This document shows, piece after piece, positions 54,745-64,000 of a stretch of DNA of 64,000 nucleotides (positions within the stretch are counted from its first letter, which is position 1; each line of letters opens with the position of its first letter). The notes under the pieces are model-generated. The model was given only the letters and a program-made list of their open reading frames with translations. It made no database searches and was not told the DNA's origin. The stretch covers positions 1 to 64,000 of the forward strand of contig NW_026971397.1 of assembly GCF_963678635.1 (NCBI RefSeq). The letters are read 5' to 3'. This DNA is from Symsagittifera roscoffensis. Its lineage: Eukaryota > Xenacoelomorpha > Acoela > Convolutidae. The position numbers were made by a program, and so were the translations under genes.

Positions 54745-55822
54745 CTGTCTTGTTTCAAATTGGCTTTTGGTGATGAGAATTGCATGTGGTGATGTTCGCT
54801 ACAGCCTTTTCTCATGATATCAAGCATATGCTAAACTTGAATGGGGAGATCCACGTAAGCCAAGAAAATTGCGGAGACTAATTCGAGCACTTTGACTGTC
54901 ATCATTTTTGGTGTAAACGCAATCGAGTGCACGAGATTTTTATTGGGAACAAAGTAAATCATGCCAGGCAAAAGTTGAAATTAAAGAAAGAAACTGATAG
55001 TTGAGTAAAAGACAAGAAACATGAAAATTTTAAAGCTGAAAGAGGACGTAATTAACGCTATTAGTTGCTTCAAAGTGTTAATTACATAGGCTACTTGTTT
55101 CATGGCTTGATTCTTTTTCGCAGTGAACAACTGAATCTGAACAACCAATTCTGAACCTTATCAAATCAAACAATTTATTCCAGATGGCAAGCTCCTGATT
55201 CAAAATTGAATCTTGGCCAAAAATGAGTTCCAATATAGGAACGAATCCAAAGATTTTAGGTTATTGAATAACATGTTGAATCTAATCGCTTACTTTGCTT
55301 CTCCTTCTTTTTCAATCAAATAGGTTTGCCGCTGCTTCTCGGTTTGTTCCAATTATTTTGCCTTGAGTAATTGCAGGCATTGCTCAAAGTAAGCTTTCAC
55401 ACTGTATACTTTTTGGGTTCAAGCAAATCTCCCAATCTTTGTTTTATTTTTTTCAAAGTTAAACATAAGTGAGTCTTTCATCGAGTAGGTTTTTGCATAG
55501 AAGAGCTAATTGAGTAATTAAATAGATATGAAACAATTGATTCAGAGAAAAAGTAAAAAATGAAATTAACAATGTGGGTTATCTTGATTACCAGTTATGA
55601 AAAAAGTATCAACGATGGTAAGTTTTGTATTAGACTTCCAATTATGATTTATCCTACATGAGTCCACATTTTGCAGCAAAAATTTTTCTTCCAAAGGTTA
55701 GCTGCTAATTGTCATGCTCTTGTCAACTTTTGTTCAAGATTTACTATTTATTTCTGTTTCCAACAGTTTTTGGAAAACTAAATAGCATTCCAAGATGATT
55801 GCGTGTCTACTCATGACAATTA

Positions 55823-56077
55823 ATGTTTTTTGAAGAATTGAATTTCAAATTGGTTTTCTTGAAAACATCTATTAGTCAAAAACTTCAGCGCTTGGATCAT
55901 TACCTTTTTATCTTGTACAAACACAGGTTTTATTCAATTAGTGTTATATCAAGCGGAGAAGAGTTCACTCATCCTAGTCGAGTAGTTCGTTATAGTTTAC
56001 GCCGAAAAAAGTTGAAAAGATGCCTGGTATTGCAAGGAATCGACTCATTCAAAAAACTACTACGGGACATTAGCTAA
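55823..56077 (+). CDS. Basic small ORF, B unit 1 (84 aa)
   Basis: The C-terminal half is strongly basic (VVRYSLRRKKLKRCLVLQG then SFKKLLRDIS). The start is not an ATG with good support. Homologues are open at 60211-60489 and 62426-62647. Convergently arranged with the acidic ORF of the same unit. Unrecognised. Confidence 0.35.
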   Translation: MFFEELNFKLVFLKTSISQKLQRLDHYLFILYKHRFYSISVISSGEEFTHPSRVVRYSLRRKKLKRCLVLQGIDSFKKLLRDIS

Positions 56078-56696
56078 GTTCCAGGCTTAAGTTTCCTTAC
56101 CCACTGTTACGCTTTCTGGACAGAAAACGAAAAATTCTGGTTTCAAAGAAAAACACTGACTGTTTTTCTGATGACTATGTAAGCTTTATAGAAGACTCAT
56201 AAACTATTTTTTCTTCTTCAGTGCTGTACACGTTGAAAGTTTTTAAACACAAGACTTTGTCGTTTATTTTTGTGTAAAAAGAAGATTTTATTCGGAAAAC
56301 TTTAATTCAAAATGAGAAGAAAAACTTAATTTTACAAACAAATGAGAAATATTAATTATTGTGTGAAAAAAGATCTAGAAGAAAAAACTGTTGAGTTAGT
56401 TTGCAATTTTGTTGTCACTTTCTTCTTCATGAACCACAATAAAAAAAATTCTGAACAAAGATATTTGGCCCTGTTGAAATAATAATTGTCCCTTTCTTGT
56501 AACTTCTTTGACAAAATTTTTCAATTTTTGACCTTCATGAGAGAAACTTTTCGAACTGAAACAAAAATTCGGATTGTTGCTTGAATTTTTTTTTCTATTA
56601 TTTTTCGTTGAGAGCTATTTCTTTGCTGTAAGCCTTTTTTGATTTTTTGCAATTATTTTCGAATCTCAATGTAAAAGAAGCTGAGAAAAGCTTTAT

Positions 56697-56900
56697 TTAC
56701 AAAGCATGATTTAAAAGTGAGTCTGAGGTTTCTCTTATTGGATCAGAGAATTCATCATCTTCGTCGATGTTGATGAGGTTAATAGCAGATCCCTCATCCT
56801 CCCAAGTTAAGCGGAAGTCGTCGACTAGTTGCGCATTAAAGTTTGAATCAGGAATTTTGGGATAGTCCATCCAAACATGCTCAGATACCTTTTGTGTCAT
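56697..56900 (-). CDS. Acidic small ORF, array copy 2 (67 aa)
   Basis: Starts MTQKVSEHVWMDYPKIPDS; ends RETSDSLLNHAL. The stop TAA runs directly into an AATAAA (TAAATAAA), a polyadenylation signal placed exactly at the end of the ORF. Upstream, GTACCTT...AAAGCAG just before the ATG could be a short intron joining a further in-frame ATG exon. Its N-terminal half resembles copy 3 and its C-terminal half copies 4 and 5, a mosaic. Confidence 0.45.
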   Translation of the reverse strand: MTQKVSEHVWMDYPKIPDSNFNAQLVDDFRLTWEDEGSAINLINIDEDDEFSDPIRETSDSLLNHAL

Positions 56901-56975
56901 CTGCTTTGTTTCAAATTGATTTTTATTGAAGGTACTTGCATATGATGATGTTCGCGACAGCTTTTTCTCATGATC

Positions 56976-57305
56976 TCAAGCATGTGCTAAACTTGAATTG
57001 GGAGATCCATTTAAAACAGGAAAAACGCAGAGTCTGATGCGAGCACTTTGACTGTCATCCTTTTGGTGTAATTGCGATTGAGTGCATGAGATTTTTATCG
57101 GAACAAAGTAAATCTTACCGAGCAATGAGTTGAAATTAGAGTACGAGACTTTTAATTGTGTAAAGACAAGAAACTTGAATTTTTTAGAGCTTGGTATAGT
57201 AGCTTGGTATAATTGGTAGAATAACTGAATCTGAATCTCGCTTATTGACATTGTACTTCTCGGTTGTGACAGAAACTCTTCTCTTATTGCAACTTGTACT
57301 CTCAT
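56976..57305 (-). CDS. Upstream 109-codon ORF in unit with acidic copy 2
   Basis: Lies about 75 bases upstream (sense) of acidic copy 2 on the same strand. It shares its last 70 or so residues (ending LNGSPNSSLAHA) with 59321-59650. B units have no equivalent open frame, so coding status is doubtful; it may be an upstream ORF or an exon. Confidence 0.2.
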   Translation of the reverse strand: MRVQVAIREEFLSQPRSTMSISEIQIQLFYQLYQATIPSSKKFKFLVFTQLKVSYSNFNSLLGKIYFVPIKISCTQSQLHQKDDSQSARIRLCVFPVLNGSPNSSLAHA

Positions 57306-59041
57306 ACAATTTAATCGAGATGGAAAGCTCCTGACTCAAAACTGAAATTTTGCCAAAAATGAGCTCCAATAGAGGAACGAATCCAAAGATTTCAGCTTCT
57401 TGATTATTATCTTGAATATAATTGCCAACTTTGCTTCTCCTTCTTTTTCAATCACATAGGTTTGTCGCTGCTTCTCGGTTTGTTTCAATTATTTTGCCTT
57501 GAGTAATTGCAGGCATAGTTCAAAATAAGCTTTCCCACTGCATACTTTTTGGGACCAAGCAAATATCCGAATCTTTGTTTTCTTTTTTCAAACTACAAAA
57601 CAAGTGGGTTTTAATCGTGTAGGTTTTTGCATAGAAGAGCCAATGGAGTAAATAAATTGATTTGAAAAAATTGATTTAGAGAAAATGTAAAAAATGAAAA
57701 ATTAACAATGTGGGTTATCTTGATTACCAGTCATGAAAATAGTATCAAAGATGGAAAGTTTTGTATTGGACTTTCATTTATCCAATATGAATCCACAATT
57801 TTCAGCAAAAATTTTTCTTCCAGTGGGTAGCTGCTAAATTTCAAGCTCTTGTTAATTTTTGTTCAAGATTTAATAAGAAACAACTATTCTTTTCTGTTTC
57901 CAACGGTTCTTATGAAAATTACATAGTAATAAAAGATTATTGCGTGTCTAGTCACAATTTTTCAAATTTTTTTGGAGAATTGCAATTTCCATGAGATGCG
58001 GTTTTCATGAAAACATCTCTTTGCCAACGCTTCAGTGCTTAGATAAATTTTTGAAATGTATGTCAAGAATTCAAATATACATCAAGTGGAGAAGAATTCA
58101 ACCAGCTTAATCGAGCAGTTCAACATAATTTAAGCTGAGAAGAAGCCGAACAGAAGCCTAGTATTGCAAAGAAGCGACTCATTTTTAAAAAACTCAAGAG
58201 ACATAATCTAGGCTCCAAGCAAAAACCTGCTTCCCCACTGTTCATGGTTTCTGTTAACAAAAATGTTCAAACTGTTCAAGAGAAAGTGAAATTTCTTTCG
58301 AGCTAGTTGCAACCACCACTTCCCATTTTTTTAAGACCTAACGCACAAACTGTTGAAGACTTTTAACAGTATGCGAAAAAAGTTCCAACCAGACGTGAAG
58401 AATGGTTCATTTTTTTGACATTTTGGAAAATCAATCAACTGTTTTAAGATTTAATGAAAAAATGACTTTTTTTTGGTTCATAGATTTCTAGGTTGTTTCT
58501 TTGCCATTTTTTCCAAGAGAAAGTTAACAGGCAAACAATTTTGTTGGTCTACGTTTTTCTCTATTTGTAGAATAAACTGCCAAAAAAGTCAAATAAATTG
58601 AAAAGTAGTAATAAAAAGTAGCTATATAGTTGAGAAGAACATTAACTAGGTTGTTGAAGAATGTGCAAAAGTTTCTTTAAATTCTTGAACATGAAGTAAG
58701 CTTTATTTGTATTTCGAAAACTTATAGAAAACTCTCAATGTAAAGCTTTCAACAAGGTACAATACTTGTTTCAGTTTTCTTAGAAGATACGACCCATGTT
58801 TCATAATTTTCAAAGTTACCAAAAATTTTCGATTATTTTCAACAAATTGCAAAAGGGTTTCAATATTTCTAACTAGTAGTAGAAAAAAGTTTCAGCTTTT
58901 TCTAACAAGATGTAAAAATCAATTCATTTTTTAAAACAAAATGCGAGTTCTGTTTGACTTTTGAGAGATGCTGTGAACAATTTTATATTTTTGCAAAAGT
59001 TTTTGAATTTGACTGTTAAAAAGCTGAGAAAAAAAAGGTAT

Positions 59042-59245
59042 TTAAAAAAATTGACAAAAATACGAGTCTGAGGAATTCTTTATAGGCTCAGAGAATTGTT
59101 CATCTTCGTCGATGTTGATGAGGTTAGTAGCAGATCCCTCATCCTTCCAAGGTAAGCGGAAGTCGTCGACTAGTTGCGCATTAAAGTATGAATCAGGAAT
59201 TTTGGGATAGTCCATCCAAACATGCTCAGATACCTTTTCTGTCAT
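59042..59245 (-). CDS. Acidic small ORF, array copy 3 (67 aa)
   Basis: Starts MTEKVSEHVWMDYPKIPDSY; the C-terminus (KNSSDSYFCQFF) is of the copy-1 type and there is no AATAAA at the stop. Carries the same possible 40-base intron upstream as copy 2. Confidence 0.45.
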   Translation of the reverse strand: MTEKVSEHVWMDYPKIPDSYFNAQLVDDFRLPWKDEGSATNLINIDEDEQFSEPIKNSSDSYFCQFF

Positions 59246-59320
59246 CTGCTTTGTTTCAAATTGAATTTTAGTAAAGGTACTTGCATGTGGTGATGTTCGC
59301 GACAGCCTTTTCTCATGATC

Positions 59321-59650
59321 TCAAGCATGTGCTAAACTTGAATTGGGAGATCCATTTAAAACAGGAAAAACGCAGAGTCTGATGCGAGCACTTTGACTGT
59401 CATCCTTTTGGTGTAATTGCGATTGAGTGCATGAGATTTTTATCGGAACAAAGTAAATCTTACCGAGCAATGAGTTGAAATTAGAGAACGAGACTTTTAA
59501 TTGAGTAAAGACAAAAAACTTGAATTTTTTAGAGCATTGTACTTCTTGATCGTGACAGAAACTCTTATTGCAACTTGTACTCTCATACAGTTTAATCGAG
59601 ATGGCAAGCTCCTGATTCAAAACTGAATCTTTGCCAAAAATGAGTTCCAA
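59321..59650 (-). CDS. Upstream 109-codon ORF in unit with acidic copy 3
   Basis: Starts MELIFGKDSVLNQELAIS; the C-terminal 70 or so residues match 56976-57305. Located immediately upstream of acidic copy 3 on the same strand. Unrecognised. Confidence 0.2.
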   Translation of the reverse strand: MELIFGKDSVLNQELAISIKLYESTSCNKSFCHDQEVQCSKKFKFFVFTQLKVSFSNFNSLLGKIYFVPIKISCTQSQLHQKDDSQSARIRLCVFPVLNGSPNSSLAHA

Positions 59651-60210
59651 TATAGGAACGAATCCAAAGATTTTAGGTTCTTGAATAACATGTTGAATCT
59701 TATCGCCGACTTTGCTTCTCCTTCTTTTTCAATCAAATAGGTTTGCCGCTGCTTCTCGGTTTGTTCCAATTATTTTGCCTTGAGTAATTGCAGGCATTGC
59801 TCAAAGTAAGCTTTCACACTGTATAAATTTGGGTTCAAGCAAATCTTCCAATCTTTGTTCTATTTTTTCAAAGTTAAACATAAGTGAGTCTTTCATCGAG
59901 TAGATTTTTGCATAGAGGAACCAATTGAGTAACTAAATAGATATGAAAACAATGATTAGAGAAAAAGTAAAAAATGAAATTAACAATGTGGGTTATCTTG
60001 GTTACCAGTTATGAAATGAGTATCAAGGATGGAAAGTTTGTATTAGACTTCCAATTATGATTTATCCGATATGAATCCACAATTTTCAGCAAAAATTTTA
60101 GCTGCTAAATGTCAAAATCTTGTTAATTTTTGTTCAAGGTTTAATACGAAACAACTATTCATTTCTGTTTCCAACACATTTTTTGAAATTTAAAAAGCAT
60201 TCCAAGATGA

Positions 60211-60489
60211 TTGCGTGTCTACTCATGTCAATTAATACTTTTTGAAGAATTGAGTTTCAAATTGGTTTTCTTGAAAACATCTATTAATCAAAAACTTCAG
60301 CGCTTGGATCATTACCTTTTTATCTTGTACAAACACAAGTTTTATTCAATTAGTGTTACATCAAGCGGAGAAGAGCTCACTCATCCTAGTAGAGTAGTTC
60401 GTTATAATTTACGCCGAAAAAAGTTGAAAAGATACCTGGTATTGCAAGGAATCGACTCATTCAAAAAACTACTACGGGACATTAGCTAA
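60211..60489 (+). CDS. Basic small ORF, B unit 2 (92 aa)
   Basis: Close copy of 55823-56077 with a few changes (for example RRKKLKRYLVLQG) and the same C-terminus SFKKLLRDIS. Confidence 0.35.
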   Translation: MRVYSCQLILFEELSFKLVFLKTSINQKLQRLDHYLFILYKHKFYSISVTSSGEELTHPSRVVRYNLRRKKLKRYLVLQGIDSFKKLLRDIS

Positions 60490-61110
60490 GCTCCAGGTTT
60501 AAGTTTCCTTACCCACTGTTACGCTTTCTGGACAGAAAACGAAAAATTCTGGTTTCAAAGAAAAACACTGACTGTTTTTTTGATGACTATGTAAGCTTTA
60601 TAGAAGACTGATAAACTATTTTTTTTCTTCAGTGCTGTACACGTTGAAAGTTTTTAAACACAAGACTTTGTCGTTTATTTTTGTGTAAAAACAAGATTTT
60701 ATTCGGAAAACTTTAATTCAAAATGAGAAGAAAAACTTAATTTTACAAACAAATGAGAAACATTAATTATTGTGTGAAAAAAGTTCTAGAAGAAAAAAAT
60801 ATTGAGTTAGTTTTCAATTTCGTTGTCACTTTCTTCTTCATGAACCACAATAAAAAAATTCTGACAAAACAAAGATATTTGACCCTGTTGAAATGATAAT
60901 TGTCCCTTTCTTGTAACTTCTTTGACAAAATGTTTCAATTTTTGACCTTCATGAAAGAAACTTTTCGAACTGAAACAAAAATTCGGATTGTTGCTTGAAT
61001 TGTTTTTCTATGATTACTTCGTTGAGAACTATTTCTTTGCTGTAAGCCTTTTTTGATTTTTTGCAATTATTTTCGAATCTCAATGTAAAAGAAGCTGAGA
61101 AAAGTTTTAT

Positions 61111-61314
61111 TTACAAAACATGATTTAAAAGTGAGTCTGAGGTTTCTCTTATTGGATCAGAGAATTCATCATCTTCGTCGATGTTGATGAGGTTAATAGC
61201 AGATCCCCCATCCTCCCAAGGGAAGCGGAAGTTGTCGACTAGTTGCACAACAAAATATGAATCAGGAATCTTGGGATAGTCCATCCCAACAGGCTCAGAT
61301 ACTATTTCTGTCAT
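61111..61314 (-). CDS. Acidic small ORF, array copy 4 (67 aa)
   Basis: Starts MTEIVSEPVGMDYPKIPDSY; ends RETSDSLLNHVL with TAAATAAA at the stop. The possible upstream intron donor of copies 2 and 3 is absent here (TTCCCATCACC instead), so the ATG given is the likely start. Confidence 0.45.
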   Translation of the reverse strand: MTEIVSEPVGMDYPKIPDSYFVVQLVDNFRFPWEDGGSAINLINIDEDDEFSDPIRETSDSLLNHVL

Positions 61315-62425
61315 ATGTCTTGTTTCAAATTGGCTTTTGGTGATGGGAATTGCATGTGGTGATGTTCACTACAGCCTTTTCTCATGATCACAAGCATGTG
61401 CTAAACTTGAATTAGGAGATCCATGTAAGCCAAGAAAGTTGCAGAGACTGGTTAGAGCACTTTGACTGTCATCATTTTTGGTGTAAAAGCGATCGAGTGC
61501 ACGAGATTTTTATTGGGAACAAAGTAAATTATGCCAGGCAAAAGTTGAAATTAAAGAAAGAAACTGATAATTGAGTAAAAGACAAGAAACATGAAATATT
61601 TAAAGCTGAAAGAGGACGTAATTAACGATATTAGTTGCTTCAAAGTGTTAATTACATAGGCTGCTTGTTTCATGGCTTGATTCTTTTTCGCAGTGAACAA
61701 CTGAATCTGAACAACCGAATCTGAACCTTATCATATCAAACAATTTATTCCAGATGGCGAGCTCCTGATTCAAAATTGAATCTTTGCCAAAAATGAGTTC
61801 CAATATAGGAACGAATCCAAAGATTTTAGGTTCTTGAATAACATGTTGAATCTTATCGCCGACTTTGCTTCTCCTTCTTTTTCAATCAAATAGGTTTGCC
61901 GCTGCTTCTCGGTTTGTTCCAATTATTTTGCCTTGAGTAATTGCAGGCATTGCTCAAACTAAGCTTTCACACTGTATAATTTTGGGTTCAAGCAAATCTT
62001 GCAATCTTTGTTCTATTTTTTCAAAGTTAAACATAAGTGAGTCTTTCATCGAGTAGATTTTTGCATAGAGGAACCAATTGAGTAACTAAATAGATATGAA
62101 AACAATGATTAGAGAAAAATTAAAAAATGAAATTAACAATGTGGGTTATCTTGGTTACCAGTTATGAAATGAGTATCAAGGATGGAAAGTTTGTATTAGA
62201 CTTCCAATTATGAGTTATCCTATATGAATCCACAATTTGCAGGAAAAAAATTTCTTCCAAAGGGTAGCTGCTAATTGTCAAGCTCTTGTCAATTTTTTTT
62301 CAAGATTTACTATTTTTTTCTGTTTCCAACAGTTTTTGGAAAACTAAATAGCATTCCAAGATGATTGCGTGTCTACTCATAACAATTAATGTTTTTTGAA
62401 GATTTGATTTTCAAATTGGTTTTTC

Positions 62426-62647
62426 TTGAAAACAACTCTTAGCCAAATACTTCAGAGCTGCTTAGATAATTACCTTTATATCTTGTACAAACACAGTTTT
62501 TATTCAATTAGTGTTACATCAATCGGAGAAGAGTTCACTCATCCTAGTCCAATAGTTCGTTATAAGTTACGCCGAAAAGAGTTGAAAAGATGCCTGGTAA
62601 TGCAAGGAAACGACACATTCAAAAAACTTTTACGAGACATTAGCTAA
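62426..62647 (+). CDS. Basic small ORF, B unit 3 (73 aa)
   Basis: Same C-terminal pattern (RRKELKRCLVMQG, FKKLLRDIS). The N-terminal part is shifted in frame relative to the other B units, so this copy starts later. A units have a diverged version: open in the first (53594-53845, no ATG) and stopped by TGA in the third. Confidence 0.3.
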   Translation: MKTTLSQILQSCLDNYLYILYKHSFYSISVTSIGEEFTHPSPIVRYKLRRKELKRCLVMQGNDTFKKLLRDIS

Positions 62648-63200
62648 GCCCCTGTCTTAAGTTTCCTTGCCCACTGTTACGCTTTCTGGACAGAAAACGA
62701 AAAATTCTGGTTTCAAGAAAAACACTGACTGTTTTTCTGATGACTATGTAAGCTTTATAAGATTTTGTCATTTATTTTTGTGTAAAAAGAACATTTTATT
62801 CGGAAAACTTTAATTCAAAATGAGAGGAAAATTTAATTTTACAAACAAATGAGAAACATTAATTATTGTGAAAAGAGTTCTAGAAGAAACAAATATTGAG
62901 TTAGTTTTCAATTTCGTTGTCACTTTCTTCTTCATGAACCACAATAAAAAAATTCTGAACAAAGATATTTGGCCCTGTTGAAATGATAATTGTCCCTTTC
63001 TTGTAACTTCTTTGACAAAATGTATCAATTTTTGACCTTCATGAAAAAAACTTTTCGAACTGAAACAAAAATTCGGATTGTTGCTTGAATTTTTTTTCTA
63101 TTATTACTTCGTTGAGAGCTATTTCTTTGCTGTAAGCCTTTTTTGATTTTTTGCAATTATTTTCGAATCTCAATGTAAAAGAAGCTGAGAAAAGTTTTAT

Positions 63201-63404
63201 TTACAAAACATGATTTAAAAGTGAGTCTGAGGTTTCTCTTTTTGGATCAGAGAAGTCATCATCTTCGTCGATGTTGATGAGGTTAATAGCAGGTTCCTCA
63301 TCCTCCCGAGGGAAGCGGAAGTTGTCGACTAGTTGCACAACAAAATATGAATCAGGAACTTCGGGATAGTCCATCCCAACAGGCTCAGATACTATTTCTG
63401 TCAT
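63201..63404 (-). CDS. Acidic small ORF, array copy 5 (67 aa)
   Basis: Starts MTEIVSEPVGMDYPEVPDSY; ends RETSDSLLNHVL with TAAATAAA at the stop. Several charge-changing differences from copy 4 occur in 67 residues, yet the frame is intact, as in all five copies. Confidence 0.45.
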   Translation of the reverse strand: MTEIVSEPVGMDYPEVPDSYFVVQLVDNFRFPREDEEPAINLINIDEDDDFSDPKRETSDSLLNHVL

Positions 63405-64000
63405 CTGTCTTGTTTCAAATTGGCTTTTGGTGATGGGAATTGCATGTGGCTATGTTCGCTACAGCCTTTTCTCATGATATGTGCATGTGCTAAACTTGAA
63501 TGGGGAGATCTATGTAAGCCAAGAAAATTGCGGAGACTAATTCGAGCACTTTGACTGTCATCATTTTTGGTGTAAACGCGATCAAGTGCATGACATTTTT
63601 ATTCGGAACAAATTAAATCAGGCCAGGCAAAAATTTGAAATTAAAGAACGAGACTGATAATTGAGTAAAAGACAAGAAACAAGAAATATTTAAAACTGAA
63701 AGAGGACGTAATTAACGATAAGAGTTGCTTCAAAGTTTTGATGACATAAGCTATTCGTTTCATGGCTTTATTCTCTTTCGCAGTGAACAACTGAATCTGA
63801 AAAACAGAATATGAAACTTTTCATATCAAACAATTTATTCCAAATGACAAGCTCCTGATTCAAAATTGAATCTTTGCCGAAAATGAGTTCCAATATAGGA
63901 AATAATCTAAAGAATTTAGCTTCTTGAATAACATCTTGAATAAAATCGCCGACTTTGCTTCTCCTTATTTTTCAATTACACAGGTTTGCCGCTGCTTCTC

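Larger units (their letters stand above)
53435..64000. repeat. Tandem array, five units of about 2.1-2.3 kb
   Basis: Units begin near 53435, 55747, 57890, 60163 and 62320 at a shared TTTCTGTTTCCAAC word and run to the window edge. Two unit types occur: A (first and third) and B (second, fourth, fifth). A and B share the whole layout, but A has a different sequence around the plus-strand ORF and downstream. Each unit carries one acidic ORF on the minus strand. The A-B-A-B-B order and mosaic similarities imply unequal exchange or gene conversion. The array may continue beyond the window. Confidence 0.85.

Noticed and set aside
62810-63028. 72-codon minus-strand ORF in the last array unit
   Set aside because: The equivalent frames in the other B units are interrupted, so it is chance.
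1-64000. CRISPR arrays, tRNA or rRNA genes
   Set aside because: No regular short repeat/spacer pattern and no cloverleaf with matching arms was found by eye. The only tRNA-like signal is the primer-binding site complement.

Overview
The window looks like AT-rich nuclear DNA of a small metazoan. There are no bacterial-style operons, only short candidate introns, and most of the recognisable content is eukaryotic transposable elements. The species cannot be named from the sequence; a nematode or a rotifer is only an impression.

Layout. Bases 1-19.8 kb are host-like intergenic DNA with no convincing host gene. They hold a 650-bp foldback element, a 5'-truncated non-LTR retrotransposon with an intact reverse transcriptase frame, a minisatellite, several MITEs (including a hAT-type one with an 8-bp target duplication), and a 1.52-kb tandem duplication that carries two copies of a further MITE. 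Bases 19.84-38.67 kb and 40.47-51.45 kb are two copies of one very large LTR retroelement, both coding on the minus strand. Each has 410-bp TG...CA LTRs differing by a single base, its own 4-bp target duplication (ATCT and TAGT) and the same tRNA primer-binding site. A second hAT MITE with a perfect 8-bp duplication lies between them. Bases 53.4-64.0 kb are a tandem array of about 2.1-2.3 kb units, each carrying a small acidic ORF on the minus strand, and in three units a basic ORF on the plus strand.

The main result is the retroelement. In sense order the long copy (18.8 kb) reads: LTR, primer site, small leader ORF, basic 148-aa ORF, Gag-protease in one frame, Pol (RT, RNase H, DD35E integrase with a GPY module) in the +1 frame, two tiny membrane proteins, a long ORF with no ATG, an 872-codon envelope-like glycoprotein, a 597-aa protein of unknown function, a candidate 3' intron, a structured 3' region, LTR. 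This is a Ty3/gypsy-class element with a complex-retrovirus gene set. Three gene pairs are joined by the same ATGA stop/start overlap, which suggests coupled reinitiation. Gag-protease ends in a slip-prone TTT TGA, which suggests +1 frameshifting into Pol.

The two copies have complementary damage. The long copy has all genes but carries stops and frameshifts in gag-pro, pol, env and the last ORF. The short copy lost about 7.86 kb (most of gag-pol) at a short repeated motif, leaving an in-frame fusion of the 148-aa ORF to the integrase tail, while its membrane proteins, ATG-less ORF, envelope and 597-aa ORF are all open. Low LTR divergence within each copy (1/410), against about 16/410 between copies, points to two recently active subfamilies.
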